Assembly: GCF_019145355.1 (NCBI RefSeq)
Contig: NZ_JAHSTY010000002.1
Location: forward strand, 1,550,001-1,614,000
DNA from: Pseudomonas azadiae
Lineage (GTDB): Bacteria; Pseudomonadota; Gammaproteobacteria; Pseudomonadales; Pseudomonadaceae
DNA length: 64,000 nt
Direction of reading: 5' to 3'
Shown here: positions 35,837 through 44,113 of the stretch, in pieces
Layout: each line of letters begins with the position of its first letter
How positions within the stretch are numbered: the first letter of the stretch is position 1
Notes under the pieces: model-generated
What the model was told of the DNA's origin: nothing
Database searches by the model: none
What the model saw: only the letters and a program-made list of their open reading frames with translations
Made by a program: the position numbers and the translations under genes

Positions 35837-37246
35837 TCAGCCCTCCACCACCCAGGTGTCCTTGGTTCCACCGCCTTGCGACGAGTTGACGATCAACGAG
35901 CCTTCCTTCAAGGCCACGCGGGTGAGCCCGCCGGGCACCAGGCGGGTCTCCTTGCCCGAAAGCACAAAGGGCCGCAGATCGATATGCCGAGGCGCGATAC
36001 CGCTTTCGACAAAGGTCGGGCACGTCGACAGGCTCAGCGTGGGCTGGGCGATGTAGGCATGGGGCCTGGCCTTGATGCGCTGGCGGAAGTCCTCGATTTC
36101 GGCGGCGGTGGCGGCCGGGCCGACCAGCATGCCGTAGCCACCGCAGCCCTGGGTTTCCTTGACCACCAGTTCCGGCAGGTTGGCCAGCACGTGGGACAGC
36201 TCATCGGGGTTGCGGCACTGGAAGGTCGGCACGTTTTGCAGTATCGGTTCTTCATCCAGGTAGAAACGGATCATATGCGGCACATAGGGGTAGATCGACT
36301 TGTCATCGGCCACGCCGGTGCCGATGGCATTGGCCAGCACTACGTTGCCTGCGCAGTAGGCGGCCACCAGGCCGGGCACGCCAAGCATGGAATCGGGATT
36401 GAAGGCGTGGGGGTCGAGGAAGGCGTCGTCGATGCGCCGGTAAATCACGTCCACGGGCTTGGGGCCGTCGGTGGTGCGCATGAATACCTTGAGGTCGTGC
36501 ACGAACAGGTCGGCGCCTTCCACCAGCTCCACGCCCATTTCCCGCGCCAGGAACGCGTGTTCGAAGAATGCACTGTTAAAGCGGCCCGGCGTCAGCACCA
36601 CCACATTGGGGTTGTCCAGGCGGCTCGCGCTTTTCAAGGTCTTGAGCAGCAGGTTGGGGTAGTGGTCCACCGGTGCGATGCGCTGTTTGGCGAACACTTC
36701 GGGGAACAGGCGCATCATCATCTTGCGGTCTTCGAGCATGTAGCTCACGCCGCTGGGGGTACGCAGGTTGTCCTCGAGCACGTAGTAGGTGCCATCGCCA
36801 TCGCGCACCAGGTCCACGCCGGAAATATGCGAATAGACGCCGCGGTGCAGGTCCAGGCCGACCATGGCTTTTTGATAACCCTCGTTTCCCAGCACCTGCT
36901 CTGCCGGAATGATCCCGGCCTTGATAATGCGCTGGTCATGGTAGATATCGGCCAGGAACATGTTCAGTGCGTTGACGCGCTGGATACAGCCGCGCTCGAT
37001 CACGGCCCACTCGCTGGCGGGGATGCTGCGGGGAATGATGTCGAAGGGGATCAGGCGCTCGGTGTCGTGTTCATCGCCATACAGGGTAAAGGTGATCCCG
37101 GCGCGGTGGAACAGCAAATCGGCTTCACGGCGGCGCTGGGCCAGCAGTTCCGGCGGCGTGTTCGCCAGCCAGCGGGAGAAATCCTGATAATGCGCACGAC
37201 ACACGCCGTCTGCATCATTCATTTCGTCAAAGAAAGATCGAGCCAT
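35837..37246 (-). CDS. Circularly permuted ATP-grasp protein (DUF404/DUF407)
   Basis: The 469-aa protein has the markers of the circularly permuted ATP-grasp type 2 family: ITFTLYGDEHDTERLIPFD near residue 50, YYVLEDNLRTPSGVSYMLED near 160, VVVLTPGRFNSAFFEH near 215 and VVKETQGCGGYGMLVGP near 370. ATP-grasp enzymes of this class are predicted amide-bond ligases. It is the first gene of a two-gene unit with the alpha-E protein. In many bacteria a transglutaminase-like and a proteasome-like peptidase gene follow; they are not next to it here. The product is unknown. Confidence 0.9.
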   Translation of the reverse strand: MARSFFDEMNDADGVCRAHYQDFSRWLANTPPELLAQRRREADLLFHRAGITFTLYGDEHDTERLIPFDIIPRSIPASEWAVIERGCIQRVNALNMFLADIYHDQRIIKAGIIPAEQVLGNEGYQKAMVGLDLHRGVYSHISGVDLVRDGDGTYYVLEDNLRTPSGVSYMLEDRKMMMRLFPEVFAKQRIAPVDHYPNLLLKTLKSASRLDNPNVVVLTPGRFNSAFFEHAFLAREMGVELVEGADLFVHDLKVFMRTTDGPKPVDVIYRRIDDAFLDPHAFNPDSMLGVPGLVAAYCAGNVVLANAIGTGVADDKSIYPYVPHMIRFYLDEEPILQNVPTFQCRNPDELSHVLANLPELVVKETQGCGGYGMLVGPAATAAEIEDFRQRIKARPHAYIAQPTLSLSTCPTFVESGIAPRHIDLRPFVLSGKETRLVPGGLTRVALKEGSLIVNSSQGGGTKDTWVVEG

Positions 37247-37652
37247 TCCAGTACCTTGTCAGTGCCGAGGGGAGCAGGGGGGGGCACTGCCGTTTCAAAA
37301 AACGCATTTTTTATGAGCCCGTGGCTGATGGTGCCAGCGGGCCTGGTCGTTACTTTCTCGTGAGGCCGGCTCTGGGTCAGGGGGTAACGAATGCTCCTGT
37401 TTTCGGGCAGATGAATGGATAAAGCAATGCCTGTGCCGAATCGCTTTGACGCGGATGATTTACCCTGCGGCAAAAGAACATGTTGTAGCGGGCGGGCTGT
37501 TGTGGAGAGCGGGCTTGCCACAGTAAGCCCGCTCGCCACAACAAGCCTGCCCGTCATAAGGGCAGGGCCCGCCCCAATTGGGTGCGAACAAACTTGAACT
37601 TCACCCACCGCCAACTCTTCTAATAGGCCTCTAACACGCGTGGAGTAGCGAT
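37247..37652. other. Intergenic region of about 400 bp with a REP element
   Basis: This separates two divergently transcribed genes and contains the REP-type stem-loop at 37490-37553. The remainder shows no ORF with a ribosome-binding site and no promoter I can place. Confidence 0.5.
37490..37553. repeat. REP-type inverted repeat
   Basis: GTTGTGGAGAGCGGGCTT and AAGCCCGCTCGCCACAAC pair around a GCCACAGT loop, and outer GGGCGGGCT/AGCCTGCCC arms extend the stem. The core GAGCGGGCTTGCCA is shared with the REPs at 8261 and 59911, here with a much shorter loop. Confidence 0.8.
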
Positions 37653-38198
37653 GTGCCCAGAATCATCTCACCCGACACCCCGGAATCGAGCCTGACCGAT
37701 CACAGCGAACACAACGCGAAGATCTTCGGCTCGCCCAAAGATCGCCTCGACTTCTACCGCCGCGAAATCCAGTACGAAACCTCGATCCTGGCCAACCGTA
37801 CCGATGCCTACCTGACGGCGCAGTCGTTCCTGGTGATAGCCTTTGTTTCCGGCATGGGTAACCTCAACCCGGAGTGGGGCAAATTGTTTACTTTGGTGGT
37901 CCCGCTTTTCCTGGCGCTGCTGGGCATTCTCAGCTCCCTGAACGCCTGGCCCGGCATTCGCGCCGCCTATGACATCATTGATCACTGGCATTTCAAGCAG
38001 AGCGAACTGCTGCGCAGCGAACCGGTGATGGGCTTGGCCTACGATGAATCCCCGCTGTTTTCCGAGGTGGAGTCCAGCCACAAGGGCTACCGCAAATCCT
38101 TGCTGTTTTCCGTGCGCACGCCCTGGATCTTCATGGTGTTCTGGATACTGCTCGCCACGTATGCGGTGTACATCCAGTTCGATAATCCGGGGTCGTAA
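37653..38198 (+). CDS. Unrecognised inner-membrane protein, 181 aa
   Basis: I do not recognise the family. The protein has a charged N-terminal cytoplasmic part (KDRLDFYRREIQYETSILAN), two close membrane segments (about residues 53-70 and 77-97, the second FTLVVPLFLALLGILSSLNA), a hydrophilic stretch and a third segment near the C-terminus (WIFMVFWILLATYAVYI). GTG 37653 is used because GGAG lies seven bases upstream. An ATG two bases earlier starts a different short frame. It is followed by two tiny acidic genes in the same direction, about 80 bp on. No functional clue is evident. Confidence 0.75.
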   Translation: MPRIISPDTPESSLTDHSEHNAKIFGSPKDRLDFYRREIQYETSILANRTDAYLTAQSFLVIAFVSGMGNLNPEWGKLFTLVVPLFLALLGILSSLNAWPGIRAAYDIIDHWHFKQSELLRSEPVMGLAYDESPLFSEVESSHKGYRKSLLFSVRTPWIFMVFWILLATYAVYIQFDNPGS

Positions 38199-38278
38199 GC
38201 AATTGGAACTTCAGGGCCCCGCGCACGACCTTAGGTTTACGCAGGCTGCATTTTCCCGATACTGCGAAGAGGTGACCC

Positions 38279-38470
38279 ATGAATACAAGCCACGATCCCC
38301 AGGCCAGCGGTGGCAACGGACCGGCACCCGCTACAGCCGCCGACGCGCCCAAGGACCCGGTCCCGGCCAAAGACCCCACGGCCAAGGAAAACGACTACAG
38401 TCCGGATTTCAAGTCTGAGCCTGAGCCCAAGACTGAAACCGATGCCGATATCGATACCCAAGGCGGTTAG
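38279..38470 (+). CDS. Small disordered Pro/Ala/Lys/Asp-rich protein, 63 aa
   Basis: A clear GAAGAGGTG ribosome-binding site precedes ATG 38279. The 63-aa product (start MNTSHDPQASGG) is low in hydrophobic residues and rich in Pro, Ala, Asp, Glu and Lys, so it is probably intrinsically disordered. No family is recognised. It is followed 11 bp later by another small acidic gene with its own AGGAGA site, so the two look like an operon of small soluble proteins, perhaps stress-related by composition only. Confidence 0.65.
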   Translation: MNTSHDPQASGGNGPAPATAADAPKDPVPAKDPTAKENDYSPDFKSEPEPKTETDADIDTQGG

Positions 38471-38481
38471 AGGAGACGGTC

Positions 38482-38616
38482 ATGTCAAAAGAACTCGATG
38501 AAGAACTCAACGACCCGGGTAATGAAGACCCGGGTTCGTTGATGGATGATGCAGAAGTACCGTTGAACGATCTGGATGAAGCGGCAGATGTCGGCAACAC
38601 AGAGGACCAGGACTGA
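38482..38616 (+). CDS. Very small acidic protein, 44 aa
   Basis: ATG 38482 has an ideal AGGAGA site six bases upstream, starting at the end of the preceding gene. The 44 residues (start MSKELDEELND, end NTEDQD) carry a strongly negative charge with almost no basic residues. A short DNA direct repeat (GACCCGGGT twice) encodes DPGN/DPGS. No family is recognised. A bulged GC-rich hairpin at 38630-38663 follows. It is easily missed by gene finders because of its size. Confidence 0.6.
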   Translation: MSKELDEELNDPGNEDPGSLMDDAEVPLNDLDEAADVGNTEDQD

Positions 38617-38629
38617 GCATCAGAACGCT

Positions 38630-38663
38630 CCCGGCCCGTGCCCGTCTGACGAGCACGGCCGGG
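38630..38663. terminator. Hairpin between the small acidic gene and the convergent toxin gene
   Basis: CCCGGCCCGTGC pairs with GCACGGCCGGG (one bulged C) around an 11-base loop. It lies in the 55-bp gap between two gene ends, so it probably stops transcription from both sides, although no strong T tract follows. Confidence 0.55.
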
Positions 38664-38671
38664 TGCAGGGA

Positions 38672-41600
38672 TCAGGAATCGATCCAGGAGTGCTCGGCGC
38701 CAACCTGTACGTTGAATTTATGCTGAAGCGGAAAGTAATGTTCCTTCAGCTTTCCCAGCTGTTTTCTCACCTGCATGTGTAGTGTGTCGGGGGGAGAGAT
38801 ACCGCTTCGCTTATAGGACTGGCGCACAGAATCTTCAAACTGGACTATTGGCCCGTGGGATTGGAGTTTTTGTTCGACCACTTTGTTCTCCCTGGTGATG
38901 CCATCTAAGCCCAGGTCGTACATGTCAGGTCGCTTCAGCTTAAGATTGTCGTTGAACAATGTCGGGCCGACCGTTTCAAAAATCTTGCGTTCGTAGGCCG
39001 TGAACTCGGGTGTGTATTGCACTTGACCGCCGGGGCCCTTGCTCACCGTAGGGCGGTTAGCCTGGAAGTAGGCCTTGTTGGCCGCGAAGCGCTTTTTCAT
39101 CTCGGCGATCATGTCAGTAATGACCGGGTTATTCGCCTGCGTGCCGAAATTGCTGGTGTTATAGAACACGGTGTAGTCGGTGAGACTATGGGCGACCGGC
39201 CTGTTGAGCAGTACATCACTCGCGCCGGCATTCACCGCATCCGCCCCGACCTTGGCCTGGATGACATCATCCGTATCCAGATAGAACCCCCCGTATTTGT
39301 TGATGATCGGGTACCGCGCGACGTCCGAGGCGGCGGCCAGGTTTTTTCCTTGCCCTTGCCGAAAGTAATCGTACATCTCTTCGCTTTTCAACTGCTTGAA
39401 GACGTCATCTTCCTGCAGGTTGCGCACTTCCAGACCCGGGGCCTTGCTCTCAAGTTTCTGCTTTATCTGCTGGAAAATGGCGGGGCTGTCGGCATCCACG
39501 TGCAGGATGGATTTATACCCGGGGGCCTGGGCGGCGTTCTTGGCCATGGTGTCGATCAACTTGGGGGGGATGTCCTGGCCCGCCCAAAAGTAGTGAATGT
39601 TTTGGGGTATCGGCTTTACATCCTTCGGGATTGTCAATCCCGGCACATCCACAAATGCATAACGATGCGCATCTGGCTTTTTCGCTTTCAAGAACTCGTT
39701 GAATGACCCGCGTTGCCATTTGCCTTTGCCGGTGCGCCAGAAGTACTGGTGATTGAGCGCGTCGGCGTCTTTCCAGGCGCCCGCCGCACTGTCGAAGATG
39801 ACGTTATGGTCCGTGCCCTTGTAGTTGAGCTTGAAGGGCGGCGTTGAGCTATCCACGACCTTGATGTCATCCATGGGGACGACATAGGTGCTGTCCCCCA
39901 GCTTCCAGCGCGAGATGGGTTCGCTTGTGCCACCCAGCAAGCGCGCGGATCGGGTAGTGGGCTCCCATCCCGAAGCGCCCAGGTCCCTGACCGGAATATC
40001 GGGCCCTGTGCCCTTGGGGTGTCGGATAACGCGTTGACCGTTATTAAGCCGGGACTCATACAGCACCCCGTCGATCTTCACATATTCCTTCTGGCTACGG
40101 CCCACATAAACATTGGCTTGCAGGCCCTGGCTCGATAACTCGTTCGCGCCGACGTACTTGGCTTCATAACCCAGCAGTTGCGTGTCGATGGGCCTCACCT
40201 TGCCGCCGGCCGCTACTCGACTAGGGGTGAAATCTTTCAGAGGGGGACCCACGGGGTGTTTCTTGATCGCATCGTACCGGTGCCAATTGCCTTGAAACAT
40301 GACGGCGGTGCCTTCTACCGTCTCTTGCCCGACCTTGAACTTCCCATTGGCTGCCAGGCCGTGTTGCTGGCTGGCGGCCGTCACTGCGTCAGCGCTGCCA
40401 ACCGCTTGCAAGCTGTCTGAGCGACTGGCGCCTGGGGCCTCAACAACGAAATTTTCCAGCGGTTTGCCGTAGGCTTGCCGGGTGCGGGGATCATAGGCGT
40501 ACCATTTGCCCGCGGACTCATCGAATTGGGCCAGGGCTTTGCTTTCAACCGTGCGATTGAGGGCCTTATAAGTGCCTTCGGCGATGTCCGGCTTTTTAGC
40601 CAATTCAAGCAGGTTGACGCTACGGTATGCCCGCAACTGCCGCAGGCCCTTATACCCCGCCCCAAGCACGCGTGCCGAGCCATTCACCACGCCGCGCGCC
40701 AAGTCATCCAGCCCGCCAACCGGATTGAGCGCACCCAAGGCCGCGCGTCCGACAATCTTGAGGTTATGCCCGAGCCTGGCGAGTGCCGCAGCGCCGGTTG
40801 CCGCGGCTTTCGCGCCTTTGAGCGCGCTACCGAAACCGACCAGAAAACCGAACACATCCCATGAAAGATCACCCAAGCCCTGGGCAATTTTGCCGTTTTG
40901 AAAATTGACGACAGCCGACCTGAACGGAATGAGGTTCAGGGCGAACGCTGCGGCTTTTTCATGGGTAGGCACTTCAGTATCAAAGGTGGTTTGCCCCCTG
41001 GCCGCGCTTTTCAGCCCAGTCATATCCATATCCCGGAGGATGGCGTCTGCCAGGTAGGCGGTTCTCGCGCTGCCGAAGCTGTCGGGCACACCGGCTGACC
41101 CCTTGGACTCGTCCGCAACCGTGGCGGGGTACTGGCCTTGCGGGGTGATCACCTTGAATTCGTTGAAAGGCCGGGACCCTTTGTAATAGGGCTCACCTGT
41201 CTTGAAGTCGCCCAAGTCGGGGCGCTGGGTGATTTTCCCCTGTAGGCGGTCCAGTTGGTAGTTGTAGATTTGGCCATCGCGTTCGATCTTGATCTGTACG
41301 CAACCTTCAGTCGATTTGTTGCGTTCACTGACGGTTATACCGCCCCATTCGTAATGGACTTCCTTGGCGACGGTGATTTTTCCGTACTCGAAATGCTGAC
41401 GGTCCACCAATGGCAGTTTCGATACCATGTGTTTTATGTGCGCGGTGGTGGCCGTCTTGACCGCACCGGAATAAGCCGAGAATGCCGCATCGAACGCCTC
41501 GGACAGAGGCGGCAGTTGTTTGAGTTTTGCCAAGACGGCATTGATGTCGACTGCAGCCGATGAAGAGACCCAGGCACCCGGCCTGCCGTCAGGGGGCAAA

Positions 41601-43681
41601 TCGGCGCCGCCCAACGTGACGGCTCGCAGAACGTCTCTACCGGTTTGCCCCCAGTTATCCCCGGAACTCGGTGCTGCCGGGACGCCCCGGCCATCGATGT
41701 ACAAATCGAGTATCGAGTAGGGCCCCGGAAAATATCGGTTGGCAGGAACGACGCTGATGCATTTTTCTTCGAAGAGCTTTGGATCCAGGTCCGGCATGGC
41801 CTTTTTCAACTGCTCCAGCGCCATGCCCTTGGCGGTCGGCATCTCTGCCATGGAGGCGTGCGAGGCCTTCTGGAGCTCGCTGATCTGCGCTGAAAACAGG
41901 TTGCGCACGCGCGTCATCGCGGCGTCGGTTGCCGGATACGGCATTCCGTTGGCAACGGCCCAGTCCTTGAGGGCTGCGCTCTGGGCGACAAACTCCGTGT
42001 GCTTCTCTTCTTCAGATATGGGGGCGATGCTGGCCTGAACCATGACTTGGGCGTAGCTCATCGTCGCCGTCGCGCCCGGAGCGAGCGCTTCGATACGGGC
42101 AACCGCGGTGGCGAAGCTGACCCAACTGTGGGTGCCCAGGCGCAGGTCCTGCGGCATGTCCTTGACTAGGAACTCCGGTGCTCGGCTGCAAAGCAGCAGT
42201 CTGGCTTGAATGGCTGCCTGTTCAGGAGAGAAACGCTCGTCTGCCTGTGCCAAGTGGGTGGTTAACTCGCTGACAACCGTTGCAGCGGTCTTGCCCGCGT
42301 TTTGCGCGGATAACAGCGTGTAACCCGCTATATGAGTTTGCGCCGCTGCCGGCGAGCCCTGCGCGGGGATGGAAAGGTCCAGGGTCAAAGCTGCCAGCAG
42401 CCAGTCATTGACGCTGCCTTTGACCGAGCGCGCTTCGAATTGAGCCTGAATGGCCTTGCCCAATGCCTGCCCCTTGGGCGACTCGATCAAACTGTCGATC
42501 AGACGCCTTGGATCAGCGGTTTGCGCAGGGAGCACCTGTCTGCCGTCCAACAAATACGCCAATAGGCTCTTGGAGGGGCGCAGGTCGATATCACCGATTC
42601 TGCCCTGCAGGATAGCGGTTCTCAGTTGTTGTTCACTCACCGCATCCAAGGGTTCGGGCCATGCGCGCGCACCGCCATAGTTGCCGTTGGCGGGCGCCTT
42701 GGGAGAGGGGGTCAGCAACGCATTGACCAAGTTGTCCAGTTGATCAAGTGAGGTGGGAATGCTCCAGCCATGATCCTGGATGAATTGCCTCAGACTCACG
42801 CTATTGTGGTTGCCGGCGTTCGCAGGTGTGTAAGTCCCTGCGCTGTCGACATACACCACACGGGTGTCCAACTCGCGGGTTATTTCCGACAACTCCCGGG
42901 AACCTTCCCTGATAAAACCGGCCAGGTTCCGCAAATCGAGAGCAGCCCGGTGACGGTTGTGGATATCGGCCAACTGCGCCTGCTGTTCCTCAAGCCGTTC
43001 CTCGCTGCGGCTACTGAGCAGGTTCGAAAACAATTGCGGCTTCAGTTCGGTAAAGGCGTAGTCCCGTTGCAGTTCGGCCACGCGTTGCTTGATGGCATCG
43101 GGGGACAAGAGCACGGGCTCTTTATAAAAGCGCTGCACCAGGTTGAAGGGTGCACTGTCGGCAGTGGCTGATAACGGCGGAGAAACCGTAGTGTCGATGT
43201 CTCCCGATACGACGACTCGACCAGCATTCAAGAGCGGACCGCTGACCGCTGCCCAGCCTGGGTCGTCGAGCCCCAACGTATGCACCTCTTGTCCGGGGCC
43301 TGTTTTAAGCGTGAAAGAAATCTGGCCCGATGCCGGATTGATTTTTATCGAGTCTGGTTTTATGTCCCTGTCTTGCATCCACTGCTGGAGGTCAGGGGAC
43401 CTGAACGCCTGACCCAATTGCCGCCACCACTGCCCGAAGGTCGAGTTGGCCGGGATGGGATAGAGTTTGAGGTTGGATCCTTGCCCTGGGTGCCCAATGG
43501 TCTTGGCCAGCGCGTTGCGATAAAGCGCCGCCAGTTCGCTGTCGCCTTCCGTGCGGGTATCGGGTTCATAAGTGTCGATGCCGGCAGGCTCGTCAGCCTC
43601 GCGCCGCAGCCTTGCAGGGCCCGTCTGAGGTAAATCGACGGGCATTTCAGGGGGGGTGTTTACACGGCTTGAACTGATCAT
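38672..43681 (-). CDS. Large toxin-like protein with C-terminal TcdA/TcdB-type glycosyltransferase domain
   Basis: The 1669-aa protein ends in a domain like the large clostridial glucosyltransferases. NIHYFWAGQ (1361 on) is followed by AAASDVARYPIINKYGGFYL and then DTDD. Asp1453, Arg1456, Tyr1467, Asp1469 and Asp1471 have the same spacing as TcdB Asp270, Arg273, Tyr284, Asp286 and Asp288, which bind UDP-sugar and Mn. A hydrophobic, Gly/Ala-rich segment near 910-965 (VFGFLVGFGSALKGAKAAAT) could insert into membranes. Between them lie several repeated Trp/Tyr modules (GKWYAYDPRTRQAYGKPLENF-like). The N-terminal 900 residues resemble dermonecrotic-type Pseudomonas toxins only loosely. There is no Sec signal and no RTX. 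It is a lone gene with a poor ribosome-binding site and no obvious partner. It probably modifies host or competitor proteins. Confidence 0.8.
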   Translation of the reverse strand: MISSSRVNTPPEMPVDLPQTGPARLRREADEPAGIDTYEPDTRTEGDSELAALYRNALAKTIGHPGQGSNLKLYPIPANSTFGQWWRQLGQAFRSPDLQQWMQDRDIKPDSIKINPASGQISFTLKTGPGQEVHTLGLDDPGWAAVSGPLLNAGRVVVSGDIDTTVSPPLSATADSAPFNLVQRFYKEPVLLSPDAIKQRVAELQRDYAFTELKPQLFSNLLSSRSEERLEEQQAQLADIHNRHRAALDLRNLAGFIREGSRELSEITRELDTRVVYVDSAGTYTPANAGNHNSVSLRQFIQDHGWSIPTSLDQLDNLVNALLTPSPKAPANGNYGGARAWPEPLDAVSEQQLRTAILQGRIGDIDLRPSKSLLAYLLDGRQVLPAQTADPRRLIDSLIESPKGQALGKAIQAQFEARSVKGSVNDWLLAALTLDLSIPAQGSPAAAQTHIAGYTLLSAQNAGKTAATVVSELTTHLAQADERFSPEQAAIQARLLLCSRAPEFLVKDMPQDLRLGTHSWVSFATAVARIEALAPGATATMSYAQVMVQASIAPISEEEKHTEFVAQSAALKDWAVANGMPYPATDAAMTRVRNLFSAQISELQKASHASMAEMPTAKGMALEQLKKAMPDLDPKLFEEKCISVVPANRYFPGPYSILDLYIDGRGVPAAPSSGDNWGQTGRDVLRAVTLGGADLPPDGRPGAWVSSSAAVDINAVLAKLKQLPPLSEAFDAAFSAYSGAVKTATTAHIKHMVSKLPLVDRQHFEYGKITVAKEVHYEWGGITVSERNKSTEGCVQIKIERDGQIYNYQLDRLQGKITQRPDLGDFKTGEPYYKGSRPFNEFKVITPQGQYPATVADESKGSAGVPDSFGSARTAYLADAILRDMDMTGLKSAARGQTTFDTEVPTHEKAAAFALNLIPFRSAVVNFQNGKIAQGLGDLSWDVFGFLVGFGSALKGAKAAATGAAALARLGHNLKIVGRAALGALNPVGGLDDLARGVVNGSARVLGAGYKGLRQLRAYRSVNLLELAKKPDIAEGTYKALNRTVESKALAQFDESAGKWYAYDPRTRQAYGKPLENFVVEAPGASRSDSLQAVGSADAVTAASQQHGLAANGKFKVGQETVEGTAVMFQGNWHRYDAIKKHPVGPPLKDFTPSRVAAGGKVRPIDTQLLGYEAKYVGANELSSQGLQANVYVGRSQKEYVKIDGVLYESRLNNGQRVIRHPKGTGPDIPVRDLGASGWEPTTRSARLLGGTSEPISRWKLGDSTYVVPMDDIKVVDSSTPPFKLNYKGTDHNVIFDSAAGAWKDADALNHQYFWRTGKGKWQRGSFNEFLKAKKPDAHRYAFVDVPGLTIPKDVKPIPQNIHYFWAGQDIPPKLIDTMAKNAAQAPGYKSILHVDADSPAIFQQIKQKLESKAPGLEVRNLQEDDVFKQLKSEEMYDYFRQGQGKNLAAASDVARYPIINKYGGFYLDTDDVIQAKVGADAVNAGASDVLLNRPVAHSLTDYTVFYNTSNFGTQANNPVITDMIAEMKKRFAANKAYFQANRPTVSKGPGGQVQYTPEFTAYERKIFETVGPTLFNDNLKLKRPDMYDLGLDGITRENKVVEQKLQSHGPIVQFEDSVRQSYKRSGISPPDTLHMQVRKQLGKLKEHYFPLQHKFNVQVGAEHSWIDS

Positions 43682-43907
43682 CGTGGAGTGGCTCGTGATG
43701 TGATTGACAGGTTAATCGCCGAGGCATTGACTGCCTGCCGATTCACATCTGTGTCACCACCGTCCACGGTGATTCCAATCGCGAACTGCTTGTTTGTTGC
43801 TGTATCTATCCAGCGCCACTGTTACAGCGGCAGCCGTCGGCAATACCGCAAATCAGGATTGATCCGGTGGCGGGCCAGAGGGGGCGCTGAGTTTGAACAA
43901 AAGTAAA

Positions 43908-44017
43908 TGTGGGAGCTGCCTCGCCCCGGCGAGGCTGCGAAGGCGGCGGCACTGCTGGCATTTTCTTCGCCTGACCCACCGCTTTCGCAGCCTCGCCGGG
44001 GCTCGACAGCTCCCACA
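43908..44017. repeat. REPIN of the GTGGGAGCTG type
   Basis: TGTGGGAGCTG at the left mirrors CAGCTCCCACA at the right, with inner arms CCCCGGCGAGGCTGCGAA / TTCGCAGCCTCGCCGGGG and a loop of about 45 bases. It lies 27 bp after the end of the receiver-EAL operon's neighbour repeat and upstream of the toxin gene. Confidence 0.85.
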
Positions 44018-44031
44018 GGGGATGAAATCAA

Positions 44032-44080
44032 CCTCTGAAAGTTGTGCAGATACCCATGCGCATCGCAGGCAAGCCAGCTC
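44032..44080. repeat. REP half-site with conserved leader
   Basis: CCTCTGAAAGTTGTG is followed by GATAC and ATCGCAGGCAAGCCAGCTC. The same leader and half-site recur at 60061-60110, also directly after a REPIN. Confidence 0.7.
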
Positions 44081-44113
44081 GTACACAAGCCAGCGCCCGA
44101 TCTCCCACAGGGT

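Larger units (their letters stand above)
43682..44113. other. Intergenic region of about 430 bp upstream of the toxin gene
   Basis: The first 220 bp, next to the toxin start, should hold its promoter but no boxes could be placed. The remainder is a composite repeat: a REPIN at 43908-44017 and a REP half with leader at 44032-44080. No gene is seen. Confidence 0.5.

Noticed and set aside
35813..37363. 516-codon plus-strand frame across the ATP-grasp gene
   Set aside because: Antisense to a clear ATP-grasp protein and rich in His/Gln/Gly as expected from codon mirroring.
37651..37695. Short ATG frame two bases before the GTG of the membrane-protein gene
   Set aside because: It ends after 14 codons and the GTG frame has coding character and proper spacing from GGAG; a regulatory upstream ORF is possible but unsupported.
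38672..43681. Toxin gene as an AprDEF (RTX) substrate
   Set aside because: No glycine-rich RTX nonapeptides and no C-terminal secretion signal of the AprA/TliA kind are visible.
43908..44080. CRISPR-like repeated DNA
   Set aside because: The repeats are inverted REP units without regular spacers or cas genes.
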